NCBI GenBank assembly: GCA_045600845.1
Contig: JAZRYR010000005.1
Location: 1 to 20,451, forward strand
DNA from: RGIG5612 sp045600845
Lineage (GTDB): Bacteria; Bacillota; Clostridia; Lachnospirales; Lachnospiraceae
Direction of reading: 5' to 3'
Length of the DNA stretch: 20,451 bases
This document shows positions 8,108 to 15,206 of the stretch, in pieces. Positions within the stretch are counted from its first letter, which is position 1. Each line of letters begins with the position of its first letter. The notes under the pieces are model-generated. The model was not told the DNA's origin and did no database searches. It saw nothing but the letters and a program-made list of their open reading frames with translations. Made by a program: the position numbers and the translations under genes.

Positions 8108-9010
8108 ATGTTTTTAGCATCTGGTTGGAAAGATTATGAAGTAATGGATACCTGTAGTGGTGAGAAGCTGGAACGCTGGGGAAAGTACGTTCTCCTTCGT
8201 CCCGATCCACAGGTTATCTGGAATACAAAGAAGCAGGTTCCGGAATGGGAAAAACTGAATGCCCACTACCACCGCTCCGCAAAAGGCGGCGGGGAATGGG
8301 AGTTCTTCTCTTTGCCGGAGCAATGGCAGATTCATTATGATTTAAAAGGCCTTTCCGATGGTCGGCTGACCTTCAACCTGAAGCCTTTCAGTTTTAAGCA
8401 TACCGGCCTCTTTCCGGAACAGGCAGTAAACTGGCAATGGTGTTCCGATTTAATTGCCGGAGAAATTGCTTCCGGACGGAAAAAGCCGGGAGAAATCAAA
8501 GTCTTAAACCTCTTCGCTTATACGGGGGGCGCCACCTGTGCCTGTGCCAAGGCAGGAGCTCATGTAACCCATGTAGATGCCTCCAAAGGCATGGTTGCCT
8601 GGGCAAAAGAAAACGCAAAGGACTCCGGCATCGCAGAAGACCGGCTCCGCTGGTTAGTAGATGACTGCCAAAAATTTGTAGAACGGGAAATCCGCCGTGG
8701 GAATCAATACGATGCCATCATTATGGATCCTCCATCCTACGGCCGTGGCCCGAAAGGTGAGATATGGAAAATGGAAGACAACATCTATGCGTTCCTTAAG
8801 CTGTGTGCCCAGGTGTTGAAAAAAGATGCGCTCTTCTTTCTCATCAATTCCTATACCACCGGTCTTCAGCCAGCGGTTTTAACTTATATGCTTCAGACGA
8901 TTTTGGTGCCGGAATTTAAAGGCACGGTCAGCTGTGATGAAGTCGGTCTTCCGGTCAGATGTAATCATCTGGTATTGCCGGCCGGAGCTTCCGGACGCTG
9001 GCAGAAATAA
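8108..9010 (+). CDS. Class I SAM-dependent methyltransferase, RlmK/RlmI-like
   Basis: This 300-residue protein carries the SAM-binding motif VLNLFAYTG (132-140), an acidic residue after the second strand (VDASKGMVAWAKENA) and the DPPSYGRGPKG motif (207-217) typical of the family that methylates cytosine or guanine in 23S rRNA (RlmI, RlmK). The N-terminal part is a short beta-rich region rather than a recognisable PUA or THUMP domain. The modified base cannot be decided from sequence. The ATG follows AAAAGGAAAAA. It is transcribed divergently from guaB and is followed by tRNA-Thr. Confidence 0.85.
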   Translation: MFLASGWKDYEVMDTCSGEKLERWGKYVLLRPDPQVIWNTKKQVPEWEKLNAHYHRSAKGGGEWEFFSLPEQWQIHYDLKGLSDGRLTFNLKPFSFKHTGLFPEQAVNWQWCSDLIAGEIASGRKKPGEIKVLNLFAYTGGATCACAKAGAHVTHVDASKGMVAWAKENAKDSGIAEDRLRWLVDDCQKFVEREIRRGNQYDAIIMDPPSYGRGPKGEIWKMEDNIYAFLKLCAQVLKKDALFFLINSYTTGLQPAVLTYMLQTILVPEFKGTVSCDEVGLPVRCNHLVLPAGASGRWQK

Positions 9011-9116
9011 GATGGGATTTTCTTCATCCGGTGCCTTCCGGACAGAGGGAAAACAAATCCGGTTGAAAAAAAACCTCATCTGTGATAGCCTATATGTACT
9101 ACATTTTTTAATGTAT

Positions 9117-9189
9117 GCCTCAATAGCTCAGTCGGTAGAGCACTTCACTCGTAATGAAGGGGTCGCAGGTTCAAGTCCCGTTTGAGGCT
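9117..9189 (+). tRNA. tRNA-Thr (anticodon CGU)
   Basis: The 73-nt cloverleaf has acceptor arms GCCTCAA / TTGAGGC (9117-9123, 9182-9188) and discriminator T. The D-arm contains AGCTCAGTCGGTAGAGC. The anticodon stem CTTCA / TGAAG (9143-9147, 9155-9159) carries loop CTCGTAA with anticodon CGT at 9150-9152, reading ACG (Thr). The T-arm has the TTCAAGT loop, but its stem GCAGG / CCCGT holds an A-C mismatch in the middle and a terminal G-U pair. CCA is not encoded; a T-run follows at once (9191-9196). Confidence 0.93.
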
Positions 9190-9230
9190 CTTTTTTATTG
9201 TGTACTTGAAGAAAGCTGACAGGATTTTTT

Positions 9231-10271
9231 ATGGCTGCAAAAAAAAGGAAACGTATTCTTACGATTTTATTTATAGCCTTTAATGCAGGCGTTATCCTTT
9301 GGACTGCTCTTTCAGAATTTGCAGGCAAGGACAGCGCCATGAAGTTTCATGAAATTCAGGTCAAGTGGGCAATCCTTATTCCTGCTTGCTTTTCTTGGCT
9401 ACTTGCAATTGCTGCGGAAACAGTAAAGTATTGTCTTTTGATGAAAGAATTGTGCGGTCACATTGACTGGCGTCTCGCAGCGGAAACGGTTCTTTTGGGC
9501 CGGTACTATGACAACATCACGCCTTCCGGCGTTGGTGGCCAGCCTTTCCAGATTTATTATTTGAAGAAAAAAGGCATTAAATCTTCGGATGGTGCGGCAA
9601 TCCCTCTGGTAGGATTTATGTCCATGCAGTTTGCCTTCGTTTTTCTCGGTCTGCTTTTATTTGCAATTTTTAGCAGGTTCATTGAAGTCGGATTCGTAAA
9701 AGTAACCAGCTATGTCGGTCTGGCCTTTTATGCATTCTTCCCGATTGTTATCCTGATGTTTACTTTTTTTGAAAAAACCATGATTCGGCTTATGCACTGG
9801 TTCGTAAATCTTCTGGCAAAAATGAAGATTGTCCGCGACCCGGCAAGTACGTTCCGGAACTGGGGAAAAAATGTTTCCGAATACAGTATCGCAACCAAAG
9901 GCGTTTTAAGAGACGGAACTCTGTCCCTTAAAGTCATGGGACTATCTATTGTTTACCAGTTAGGCATCTGCTCTATTCCATATTTTGTCATTTTGGCATT
10001 CGGTGGCAGCATCAACTATATTTCCTGCCTGGTAAATATTTTTTCCATTTATGCAACCATCACCTTTATTCCTACCCCGGGCAACGCCGGAGCAGCAGAG
10101 GGTTCATTTTATGCCATCTTCAGCATGCTTACCAAAGGCTTTGTTTTCTGGGCAATGCTGACATGGCGCTTCTTTGTATTTTATCTTTTCATCATTGTCG
10201 GCCTTCTGATATTCCTGAAAAACGGCCTGCAGTCCAGAAAAGAGAGGAAAAATCGGACAGTGAGGCGGTAG
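9231..10271 (+). CDS. Flippase-like membrane protein (lysylphosphatidylglycerol synthase TM family)
   Basis: This 346-residue integral membrane protein has about seven hydrophobic spans (for example residues 9-26, 46-64, 122-147, 158-180, 235-258, 310-330). Two signatures of the UPF0104/LPG-synthase transmembrane family are clear: NITPSGVGGQPF (95-106) and FIPTPGNAGAAEGSF (279-293). There is no soluble aminoacyl-transfer domain, so it is not MprF itself; family members of this size are thought to move lipids or lipid-linked sugars across the membrane. It is followed 3 nt later by a GT4 glycosyltransferase, a pairing that suggests glycolipid synthesis and export. AGGA lies 6 nt before the ATG. 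The C-terminus is a basic cytoplasmic tail. Confidence 0.85.
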   Translation: MAAKKRKRILTILFIAFNAGVILWTALSEFAGKDSAMKFHEIQVKWAILIPACFSWLLAIAAETVKYCLLMKELCGHIDWRLAAETVLLGRYYDNITPSGVGGQPFQIYYLKKKGIKSSDGAAIPLVGFMSMQFAFVFLGLLLFAIFSRFIEVGFVKVTSYVGLAFYAFFPIVILMFTFFEKTMIRLMHWFVNLLAKMKIVRDPASTFRNWGKNVSEYSIATKGVLRDGTLSLKVMGLSIVYQLGICSIPYFVILAFGGSINYISCLVNIFSIYATITFIPTPGNAGAAEGSFYAIFSMLTKGFVFWAMLTWRFFVFYLFIIVGLLIFLKNGLQSRKERKNRTVRR

Positions 10272-10274
10272 AGA

Positions 10275-11420
10275 GTGAGTACCAGTATTGCACAATTTGT
10301 CGATATTTTTTATCCGGCCATCGATGGTGTTGTGAAGGTCGTTGATAATTATGCCCGGATATTAAATTCTTATGAGGATGTTAATTGCTCCGTTTTTGCT
10401 CCGAAACTGGACAAAAACTATCAAGAGAATTTTTCTTATCCAGTCACCCGGATTTCCAGCTTTCCTTTTATCGGAGGATATTCCTGTCCGGTTCCGGCGC
10501 TTTCTCCATCCGTAAAAAAAGAATTTTCTGCACAGGAAATTCAGCTGATTCATGCCCATTCTCCTTTTACAATCGGGCATTATGCCTACCGACTTTCCAG
10601 GGAATTCCATATTCCTTTCGTCATGACCTTCCATAGCAAATACTATGAGGACTTCATGAATTATACCGGCAGTAAGACGATTTCCAAACTGCTGACAGAC
10701 TATGTGGTTCATCTCTATAACAAGGCGGATTATGTCTGGACCGTAAGTGAAAATGCGGCGGACACGCTCCATAGTTACGGATATAAAAAAGAGATTGAAG
10801 TCATTGGAAATGGTACGGATCTGGTTTATCCGATGGATCCGGAAGCAGTCAGAGAAAAAGCAATCCGACAGTTCCACCTGCCATCCGATTGCAACCTCCT
10901 GCTTTTCGTTGGCAAGCTATCCAAACAAAAAAGTGTTGACATGGCTATCGATACCATGAAAAAATTACGTGGAAGGAATTTTAAACTGATTCTGGCCGGG
11001 AATGGTGATATTAATGCTTTAAGAAAATATGCGACCAGGGTCGGCGTGGCCGAAGATATTATTTTCGTAGGGGAAGTAAAAGATAAAGAACTGCTGACCG
11101 GGCTTTATCTGTCCAGCGATCTGCTTTTCTTCCCATCAACCTATGACACCTTTGCAATCGTCGTAAGAGAAGCTGCCGTTGTCGGATGCCCTGCTCTTCT
11201 GATTTCCGGTTCCGCTTCCGCTGAGAATATTACCGATAATTACAACGGTTTTTTATGCGATCAGAATGAATGTTCCGCTGCGGATAAAATATTGGAAATA
11301 TTCGCAGAAGGCTCCCGGCTACAGCAGACCGGTGCAAATGCCAAAGCTACTCTCCCATCCAGCTGGGAGCAGATTGTCCCTCAAGTCTATAAAAAATATA
11401 AAGAAATAATAAAATCATAG
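10275..11420 (+). CDS. GT4-family glycosyltransferase, probably glycolipid-forming
   Basis: A 381-residue GT-B fold enzyme. The N-terminal acceptor domain begins SIAQFVDIFYPAIDGVV, as in diacylglycerol glucosyltransferases and related GT4 enzymes, and has HAHSPF (93-98) and TFHSKYYE (118-125). The C-terminal donor domain shows FVGKLSKQKS (211-220) and a D-X7-E version (D291, E299) of the GT4 E-X7-E motif. It starts with GTG, 3 nt after the flippase-like gene; GAGG at 10262-10265 may act as ribosome site. The likely role is addition of a sugar, possibly glucose, to a membrane lipid, with the neighbour moving the product. Acceptor and donor are inferred, not shown. Confidence 0.85.
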   Translation: MSTSIAQFVDIFYPAIDGVVKVVDNYARILNSYEDVNCSVFAPKLDKNYQENFSYPVTRISSFPFIGGYSCPVPALSPSVKKEFSAQEIQLIHAHSPFTIGHYAYRLSREFHIPFVMTFHSKYYEDFMNYTGSKTISKLLTDYVVHLYNKADYVWTVSENAADTLHSYGYKKEIEVIGNGTDLVYPMDPEAVREKAIRQFHLPSDCNLLLFVGKLSKQKSVDMAIDTMKKLRGRNFKLILAGNGDINALRKYATRVGVAEDIIFVGEVKDKELLTGLYLSSDLLFFPSTYDTFAIVVREAAVVGCPALLISGSASAENITDNYNGFLCDQNECSAADKILEIFAEGSRLQQTGANAKATLPSSWEQIVPQVYKKYKEIIKS

Positions 11421-11432
11421 AGGAGGATAATG

Positions 11433-12431
11433 ATGTTAACACCTAGAGAAAATTACAAATTAAGAATTAACGGCGAAACACCAGAATGGTTTCCGATGCA
11501 CGGCTACCGCAAAGCAGACTCCTGCTGCCTGATGCCACGTATGAACAAAGAATTCATCGCCCGCCACTTTGTATTTGATGGAGAGGAACCTTATCAGTAT
11601 GGTGATAATATTTACCGAAGTGACTGGTTCGATCTGGATTGGGAATTTGTTCCTGCAGTTGGCGGCTCTACGGTTCATCCAGGTGCTCCTAAGGTTCCGG
11701 ATATTTCCCATTGGGAAGATTATGTGTCCGTTCCTACCATCGACATGTTTGATTTTGCAGACTGCTACGAGAAAAATAAAGACTATGTTAAGAAAGATCT
11801 CTGGTCTGAGACGATTATCATGACCGGCTTCTGGGAGAGACTGATGTCCCTGATGGATGTTGAAAATGCGGCTGTCGCCATGATTGATGATGATCAGAAA
11901 GAAGGCATCCATCGCCTCTTCGATCAGCTGTCGGATTTCTACTGTGAGTACTTCACCGAAATGAAGAAATATTTTGATTTCGATATGGTTCAGGTTCATG
12001 ATGACTGGGGTCATCAGCACAGTACCTTCTTCTCACCGGATACCGCACGTGAGATGATCGCTCCTTACTTTAAGAAGGTTGCAGACTGTGTACATAAACT
12101 GGGAATGAAATTTGAACTTCATAGCTGCGGCAAGAACGGTCCTATGGTTCCTGTTTACATTGAAATGGGCATCGACCTTTGGGCTCCTCAGCTCATGAAT
12201 GATGTTTATGCGCTGGCACAGCAGTACAAGGGTTCCGGTCTGTACTTCGGAATTCATGAAACCCCTGTATTCCGTGAAGGCATCACCGATGAGGAAGTTA
12301 TTCAGTTAGCACATGAGTGGGTTGACAAATGGGCTCCATTGGACACTATCGGTTATCTGATGATGGGCTTCCCGGATCTGTTCAAGGAAGAAATCATTTC
12401 CTACTCAAAGAAATATTTTGCAGAAAAATAA
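11433..12431 (+). CDS. UroD-like protein (uroporphyrinogen decarboxylase / corrinoid methyltransferase superfamily), copy 1
   Basis: A 332-residue UroD-fold protein. It keeps the His-X-Cys-Gly motif (H230, C232 in FELHSCGKNG) that binds zinc in MtaA/MtbA-type methylcobamide:coenzyme M methyltransferases, plus HDDWG (189-193) and the C-terminal part of the barrel. It is not classical HemE, because the N-terminal Arg-rich substrate motif is absent. Such proteins in gut Clostridia are often linked to O- or N-demethylation, but no corrinoid protein is nearby, so the substrate is unknown. Two ATGs occur; the second (MLTPREN) is chosen because AGGAGG sits 6 nt from it and only 3 nt from the first, and the second UroD-like protein in this window also begins MLT. 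It follows the glycosyltransferase gene by 12 nt and may be cotranscribed. Confidence 0.82.
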   Translation: MLTPRENYKLRINGETPEWFPMHGYRKADSCCLMPRMNKEFIARHFVFDGEEPYQYGDNIYRSDWFDLDWEFVPAVGGSTVHPGAPKVPDISHWEDYVSVPTIDMFDFADCYEKNKDYVKKDLWSETIIMTGFWERLMSLMDVENAAVAMIDDDQKEGIHRLFDQLSDFYCEYFTEMKKYFDFDMVQVHDDWGHQHSTFFSPDTAREMIAPYFKKVADCVHKLGMKFELHSCGKNGPMVPVYIEMGIDLWAPQLMNDVYALAQQYKGSGLYFGIHETPVFREGITDEEVIQLAHEWVDKWAPLDTIGYLMMGFPDLFKEEIISYSKKYFAEK

Positions 12432-12443
12432 GATGTGCGACGC

Positions 12444-12508
12444 AAATGTGCAAGCCGACGCGACGCAATTGTGTAAGCCGACGCGAATGTGCAAGCCGAC
12501 GCGACGCG
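12444..12508 (+). repeat. Three imperfect GC-rich tandem units after the UroD-like gene
   Basis: Three copies of about 19-23 nt share the core TGTGCAAGCCGACGCG (the middle copy reads TGTGTAAGCCGACGCG). Copies one and three carry an extra ACGC. They fill the gap between the stop codon and the terminator. The composition contrasts with the AT-rich surroundings. No fold or coding role is evident. Confidence 0.75.
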
Positions 12509-12521
12509 AAAAAGAATTTAA

Positions 12522-12550
12522 GGGGAACCCAATGGTTCCCCTCTTTTTTT
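12522..12550 (+). terminator. Rho-independent terminator of the flippase-GT-UroD unit
   Basis: The 8-bp stem GGGGAACC / GGTTCCCC with loop CAAT is followed by CTTTTTTT. The stop codon of the converging minus-strand gene lies 5 nt further on. On the minus strand the hairpin is followed by only a weaker T-rich stretch, so termination is mainly of the plus-strand unit. Confidence 0.9.
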
Positions 12551-12554
12551 ACCC

Positions 12555-13388
12555 TTATCTTAAATTTCCCAAAACAAAGTCTTTCACAACGCCAAAGAAT
12601 TCGCGAGTCATATTGTTTGGCAGATAGAATGCTTTTGACGGCGAAGAAATACCGCTGATGGAAACATTCGCGAATCCCTCTTTCTGCGTATAGGCTTTTG
12701 CTATGTGCAAAGCGCGGAATAGGTGGAAGTTGTTGGTCACAATACCAAGAGTGATTTGTTTATCTTGTGGAAGCGACTCGTTTACAGAACTTTCGCTACC
12801 GGTCAGCGTTGAACCGTTTGGGGATAAAGAGCTCTTCTCCTTAATGATTTCCATCGTATATTTTATATTGCCGGTGGTGTTTTCCGCCAACTCCTCACGA
12901 AGGATTCGTTCGGAAGGAATCCCCCGTTGCTCCAGATAGCGGGCCATGCCCTCTGCTTCCGTAAAAGGCTCGTTGAAGCCTTGGGCACCGGACACGATGC
13001 AGACCGTCTCTGGATTCTCGTTCAGATAATGGATGGCCGTGTCCAGACGATACTTCAAAACGACGCTCGGACCGTAGTCATGGACTTGAGCACCAAGAAC
13101 CGTGATATAGTCCAGTCCCTTCGTACTTTTCACTCCGAAACCGGAAAGAATCAGGCCTTCAACCATTGCAAAAATGGCACAGGCAGCAATAACGCAGATG
13201 ATAAAAATCCGTTTAAGAACCTTTGGAAGAATTGCCCACCAACAAAAGCGAACCGCAACGGCAAACACGGCAAACATCGCTGCCAACAGAAACCAGAAGA
13301 TAAAAAACAGACCTCCGGTATTCAGCGACGCAATCATGATGCCGTAGATGAAACATATTATCGATAAAATAATCCAAAGGATTAGCAT
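12555..13388 (-). CDS. YdcF/SanA-like DUF218 membrane protein
   Basis: A 277-residue protein with three or four N-terminal membrane spans (within residues 1-95) and a DUF218 domain after them. Family marks are DYITVLGAQV, RLDTAIHYL, VSGAQG followed by TEAEGMARYLEQRGIP, ENTTGNI, and TNNFHLFRA near the C-terminus. YdcF/SanA/ElyC relatives act in envelope physiology; the reaction is not established. The chosen start (MLILWIILS) has GAGGAG 6 nt upstream; the open frame extends 19 codons more without a ribosome site. It converges on the plus-strand UroD-like gene, with the terminator between them. Confidence 0.85.
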   Translation of the reverse strand: MLILWIILSIICFIYGIMIASLNTGGLFFIFWFLLAAMFAVFAVAVRFCWWAILPKVLKRIFIICVIAACAIFAMVEGLILSGFGVKSTKGLDYITVLGAQVHDYGPSVVLKYRLDTAIHYLNENPETVCIVSGAQGFNEPFTEAEGMARYLEQRGIPSERILREELAENTTGNIKYTMEIIKEKSSLSPNGSTLTGSESSVNESLPQDKQITLGIVTNNFHLFRALHIAKAYTQKEGFANVSISGISSPSKAFYLPNNMTREFFGVVKDFVLGNLR

Positions 13389-13428
13389 AAATCTCCTCTC
13401 GTTTTCGTTTTTTATAATTTTAGCAAGA

Positions 13429-13620
13429 TGGAAGCATTTTCGCAATGCACTCCTATATCGGAAGCACAGATGCCATCACAGAAGCACATATGCCAGTTTG
13501 AAATCACTGGCGCTATCTCGGAAGCACCGCTTTCAGAACAGAAACGCAAATGTTGAGCATTTTCTTCGAACTTTTATTTTTTACATTTACTGATGCGGTG
13601 AAAACCATATGTTTACCGTC
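13429..13620. repeat. Intergenic repeat element G1 (degenerate, type B)
   Basis: The 344-nt gap 13389-13732 holds short repeated GGAAGCAC / CAGAAGCAC units (starting near 13429, 13459, 13479, 13519), a small hairpin GCCAGT / ACTGGC (13492-13511) and one CAGAACAGAAACGCAAAT unit (13534-13551). A tail module (13584-13620) with GCGGTGAAAACC and ATGTTTAC follows. The 18-nt unit and the tail are shared, in the same order, with element G2. No coding frame is convincing. It sits upstream of the YdcF-like gene and downstream of the Ldh-family gene. Confidence 0.65.
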
Positions 13621-13691
13621 AAATTATTATTACTATCCCGGAATGTGGATAAATTTGCTCGTGCTTCAAAAAAGATGCGCATCATTATTCA

Positions 13692-13723
13692 TAAAAAACA
13701 ACCCACGAGAAAATCCCATGGGT
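13692..13723 (-). terminator. Terminator of the Ldh-family gene
   Basis: On the minus strand ACCCATGGGA and TCTCGTGGGT pair over ten positions (two G-U pairs) around a TTT loop and are followed by TGTTTTTTAT. On the plus strand CTTTTATTTTT also follows, so it may work both ways. It begins 10 nt after the stop codon. Confidence 0.75.
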
Positions 13724-13732
13724 CTTTTATTT

Positions 13733-14854
13733 TTATTCAAACGGGAAAATGTAATCTAATCCCAAATCATCACGGAGCCCGATCAGCTCCTTCTGAATTG
13801 CCTCGCCAATAGGAACGCCCTTGTCCTTTCGTTCCATCCAGGCCAGGTATTCTTTCTCGCCAGCCGTGTAGATGCGCTCAGCATCCGGCGCCTTTTTTGA
13901 ATCGCGAAGGCCTCTACAGATATCGCCCGCCGTCTTCTTGAAAGTGTCCAGTCCCATAAAGAATTCCGGATTAATGACGAAGAAGAAATGGCCCAGATGA
14001 TACATGTCCCGATTGCCGTTTTCGTCCGTTCCATTCAACGCCTTCAAAAACGGTCCTCCCGCCAATGCTGCAGACAGAATCTCAACAACGGTGGTGAAAC
14101 CGTATCCCTTATAGCCGCCGGTAGTTTCCCCTAATCCACCTAAAGGAAGAAGGGCTGCGTCTCCCGCGCGCAGGTCTTTTAAAATCCTGCCAGCGTCCAT
14201 CAGGGTTTCGCCCTTATTATTAACAACCAGTCCGTCAGGAATCGCCTTCCCCTGACGTTCGTAAAATTCAATTTTCCCGTTCTGCACGATGGAAGTAGCT
14301 GCATCAAAATTAAATGGAAATTCTTCATCGGTCGGCATGGTAAATGTCAGTGGATTCGTTCCCATCATCGGCTCTACACCGAAGGTCGGCGCCACAGACG
14401 GTCTTGCATTCGTACCGGTAACACCGATCATGCCCGCCTTTTCTGCCATGCCGGTCCAATAACCAGCGATGCCGTAGTGCGTTGAATTCATAATCGTTCC
14501 ACCAGCCATGCCATAAACCTTCGCTTTTTCAATCAGCATCTCCATCATCTTGTAAGATGCCACCATACCCATGCCATCATGAGCATCCATAACAATGGTG
14601 GTCGGCGTTTCCTTTACGATTTCAATTTCCGTAACCGGCTTCAACATTCCATTTTTGATTCGATCCAGATAAATCGGTTTGAAGCGATTGCAGCCATGGC
14701 TTTCGATACCGCGTCGGTCCGACTCTAAAAGTACGTCGGCACAGATTTTCGCATCCTCTTCCGGCACGCCGTACTTCACAAAAACATCTATCATAAAATT
14801 GTTCATCTGTTCCCACGAAACATAAGGTCTAGTTTCCAAAATACCCATCTCCAT
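13733..14854 (-). CDS. Ldh-family (malate/L-lactate dehydrogenase type 2) oxidoreductase
   Basis: A 373-residue NAD(P)-dependent 2-hydroxyacid dehydrogenase of the Ldh_2 family (the YlbC, AllD, ComC group), a fold unrelated to classical LDH/MDH. Family marks are RRGIESHGCNRF (about 48-59), DAHDGMGMV, NSTHYGIAGYW with the likely catalytic His (about 123-133), NARPSVAPTFG and MMGTNPLTF. The substrate cannot be read from sequence; malate, lactate, sulfolactate and ureidoglycolate are all used within the family. It is a single-gene unit with its own terminator and is bracketed by repeat elements G1 and G2. The start is less certain: the first ATG has only AAAGA upstream, and an in-frame ATG two codons later has GGAG too close to it. 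Confidence 0.85.
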   Translation of the reverse strand: MEMGILETRPYVSWEQMNNFMIDVFVKYGVPEEDAKICADVLLESDRRGIESHGCNRFKPIYLDRIKNGMLKPVTEIEIVKETPTTIVMDAHDGMGMVASYKMMEMLIEKAKVYGMAGGTIMNSTHYGIAGYWTGMAEKAGMIGVTGTNARPSVAPTFGVEPMMGTNPLTFTMPTDEEFPFNFDAATSIVQNGKIEFYERQGKAIPDGLVVNNKGETLMDAGRILKDLRAGDAALLPLGGLGETTGGYKGYGFTTVVEILSAALAGGPFLKALNGTDENGNRDMYHLGHFFFVINPEFFMGLDTFKKTAGDICRGLRDSKKAPDAERIYTAGEKEYLAWMERKDKGVPIGEAIQKELIGLRDDLGLDYIFPFE

Positions 14855-14875
14855 TCTTTTGCGATTAAAATTAAC

Positions 14876-14892
14876 TATATGATACTACAAAT
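14876..14892 (-). promoter_or_regulatory. 17-nt box shared with the aroF upstream region
   Basis: TATATGATACTACAAAT (plus-strand reading) occurs here, 22 nt upstream of the Ldh-family start, and again identically at 17363-17379 upstream of aroF. On the transcribed strand it reads ATTTGTAGTATCATATA and overlaps a possible -10 (TATAGT). It is either a shared promoter core or a common regulator site. Confidence 0.4.
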
Positions 14893-14933
14893 CCGTAATA
14901 AAAGTGGAGGTTTTCTGGTTTTGGATCTGAAAA

Positions 14934-15180
14934 TGCGCAATTTTTTCGTTTTCGTTCCAGTTACCCCATTAAAACTGCTCTTTTTTTTCGTTTTCGTTCC
15001 AATTCGCCATAAATATGAAGATTTCAGAACAGAAACGCAAATTTTGCGCACTTCCCAGAACAGAAACGCAAATTTTGCGTATGTTTAGCTAAATTTTTAT
15101 TTTCAAATCTACGAATTCGGTTAAAATCGCATGTTTACGTCTCTTTCAAATGCTGTCATCTACGAATACGGTTAAAAATA
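14934..15180. repeat. Intergenic repeat element G2 (type B)
   Basis: The 351-nt gap 14855-15206 holds two forward units with CGTTTTCGTTCC (14934-14960, 14975-15005). They face two reverse units beginning with the identical CAGAACAGAAACGCAAAT (15025-15042 and 15056-15073), which are spaced exactly 31 nt. A tail then has a direct repeat, TCTACGAATTCGGTTAAAA (15108-) and TCTACGAATACGGTTAAAA (15159-). Forward and reverse units can pair, for example through TGCGCAA at the end of each. The region ends at the aroB terminator. The open frame across the units on the plus strand is low-complexity and not a gene. Confidence 0.8.
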
Positions 15181-15199
15181 GCCCGCGATCTTCGCGGGC
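15171..15199 (-). terminator. Terminator of the aroF-aroB unit
   Basis: A 7-bp stem GCCCGCG / CGCGGGC (15181-15187, 15193-15199) with a 5-nt loop is followed on the minus strand by TATTTTTAACC. It begins 8 nt after the aroB stop. The T-run lies inside the last repeated segment of element G2. Confidence 0.8.
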
Positions 15200-15206
15200 G
15201 TTTCAT

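Noticed and set aside
12418..12627. Small plus-strand gene across the GC-rich tandem repeats
   Set aside because: The frame passes through the terminator into the converging gene and repeats the same short peptide; no ribosome site.
14879..15088. 69-codon plus-strand open frame
   Set aside because: It runs along the units of element G2, giving repeated FVFVP and RNAN strings; not gene-like.
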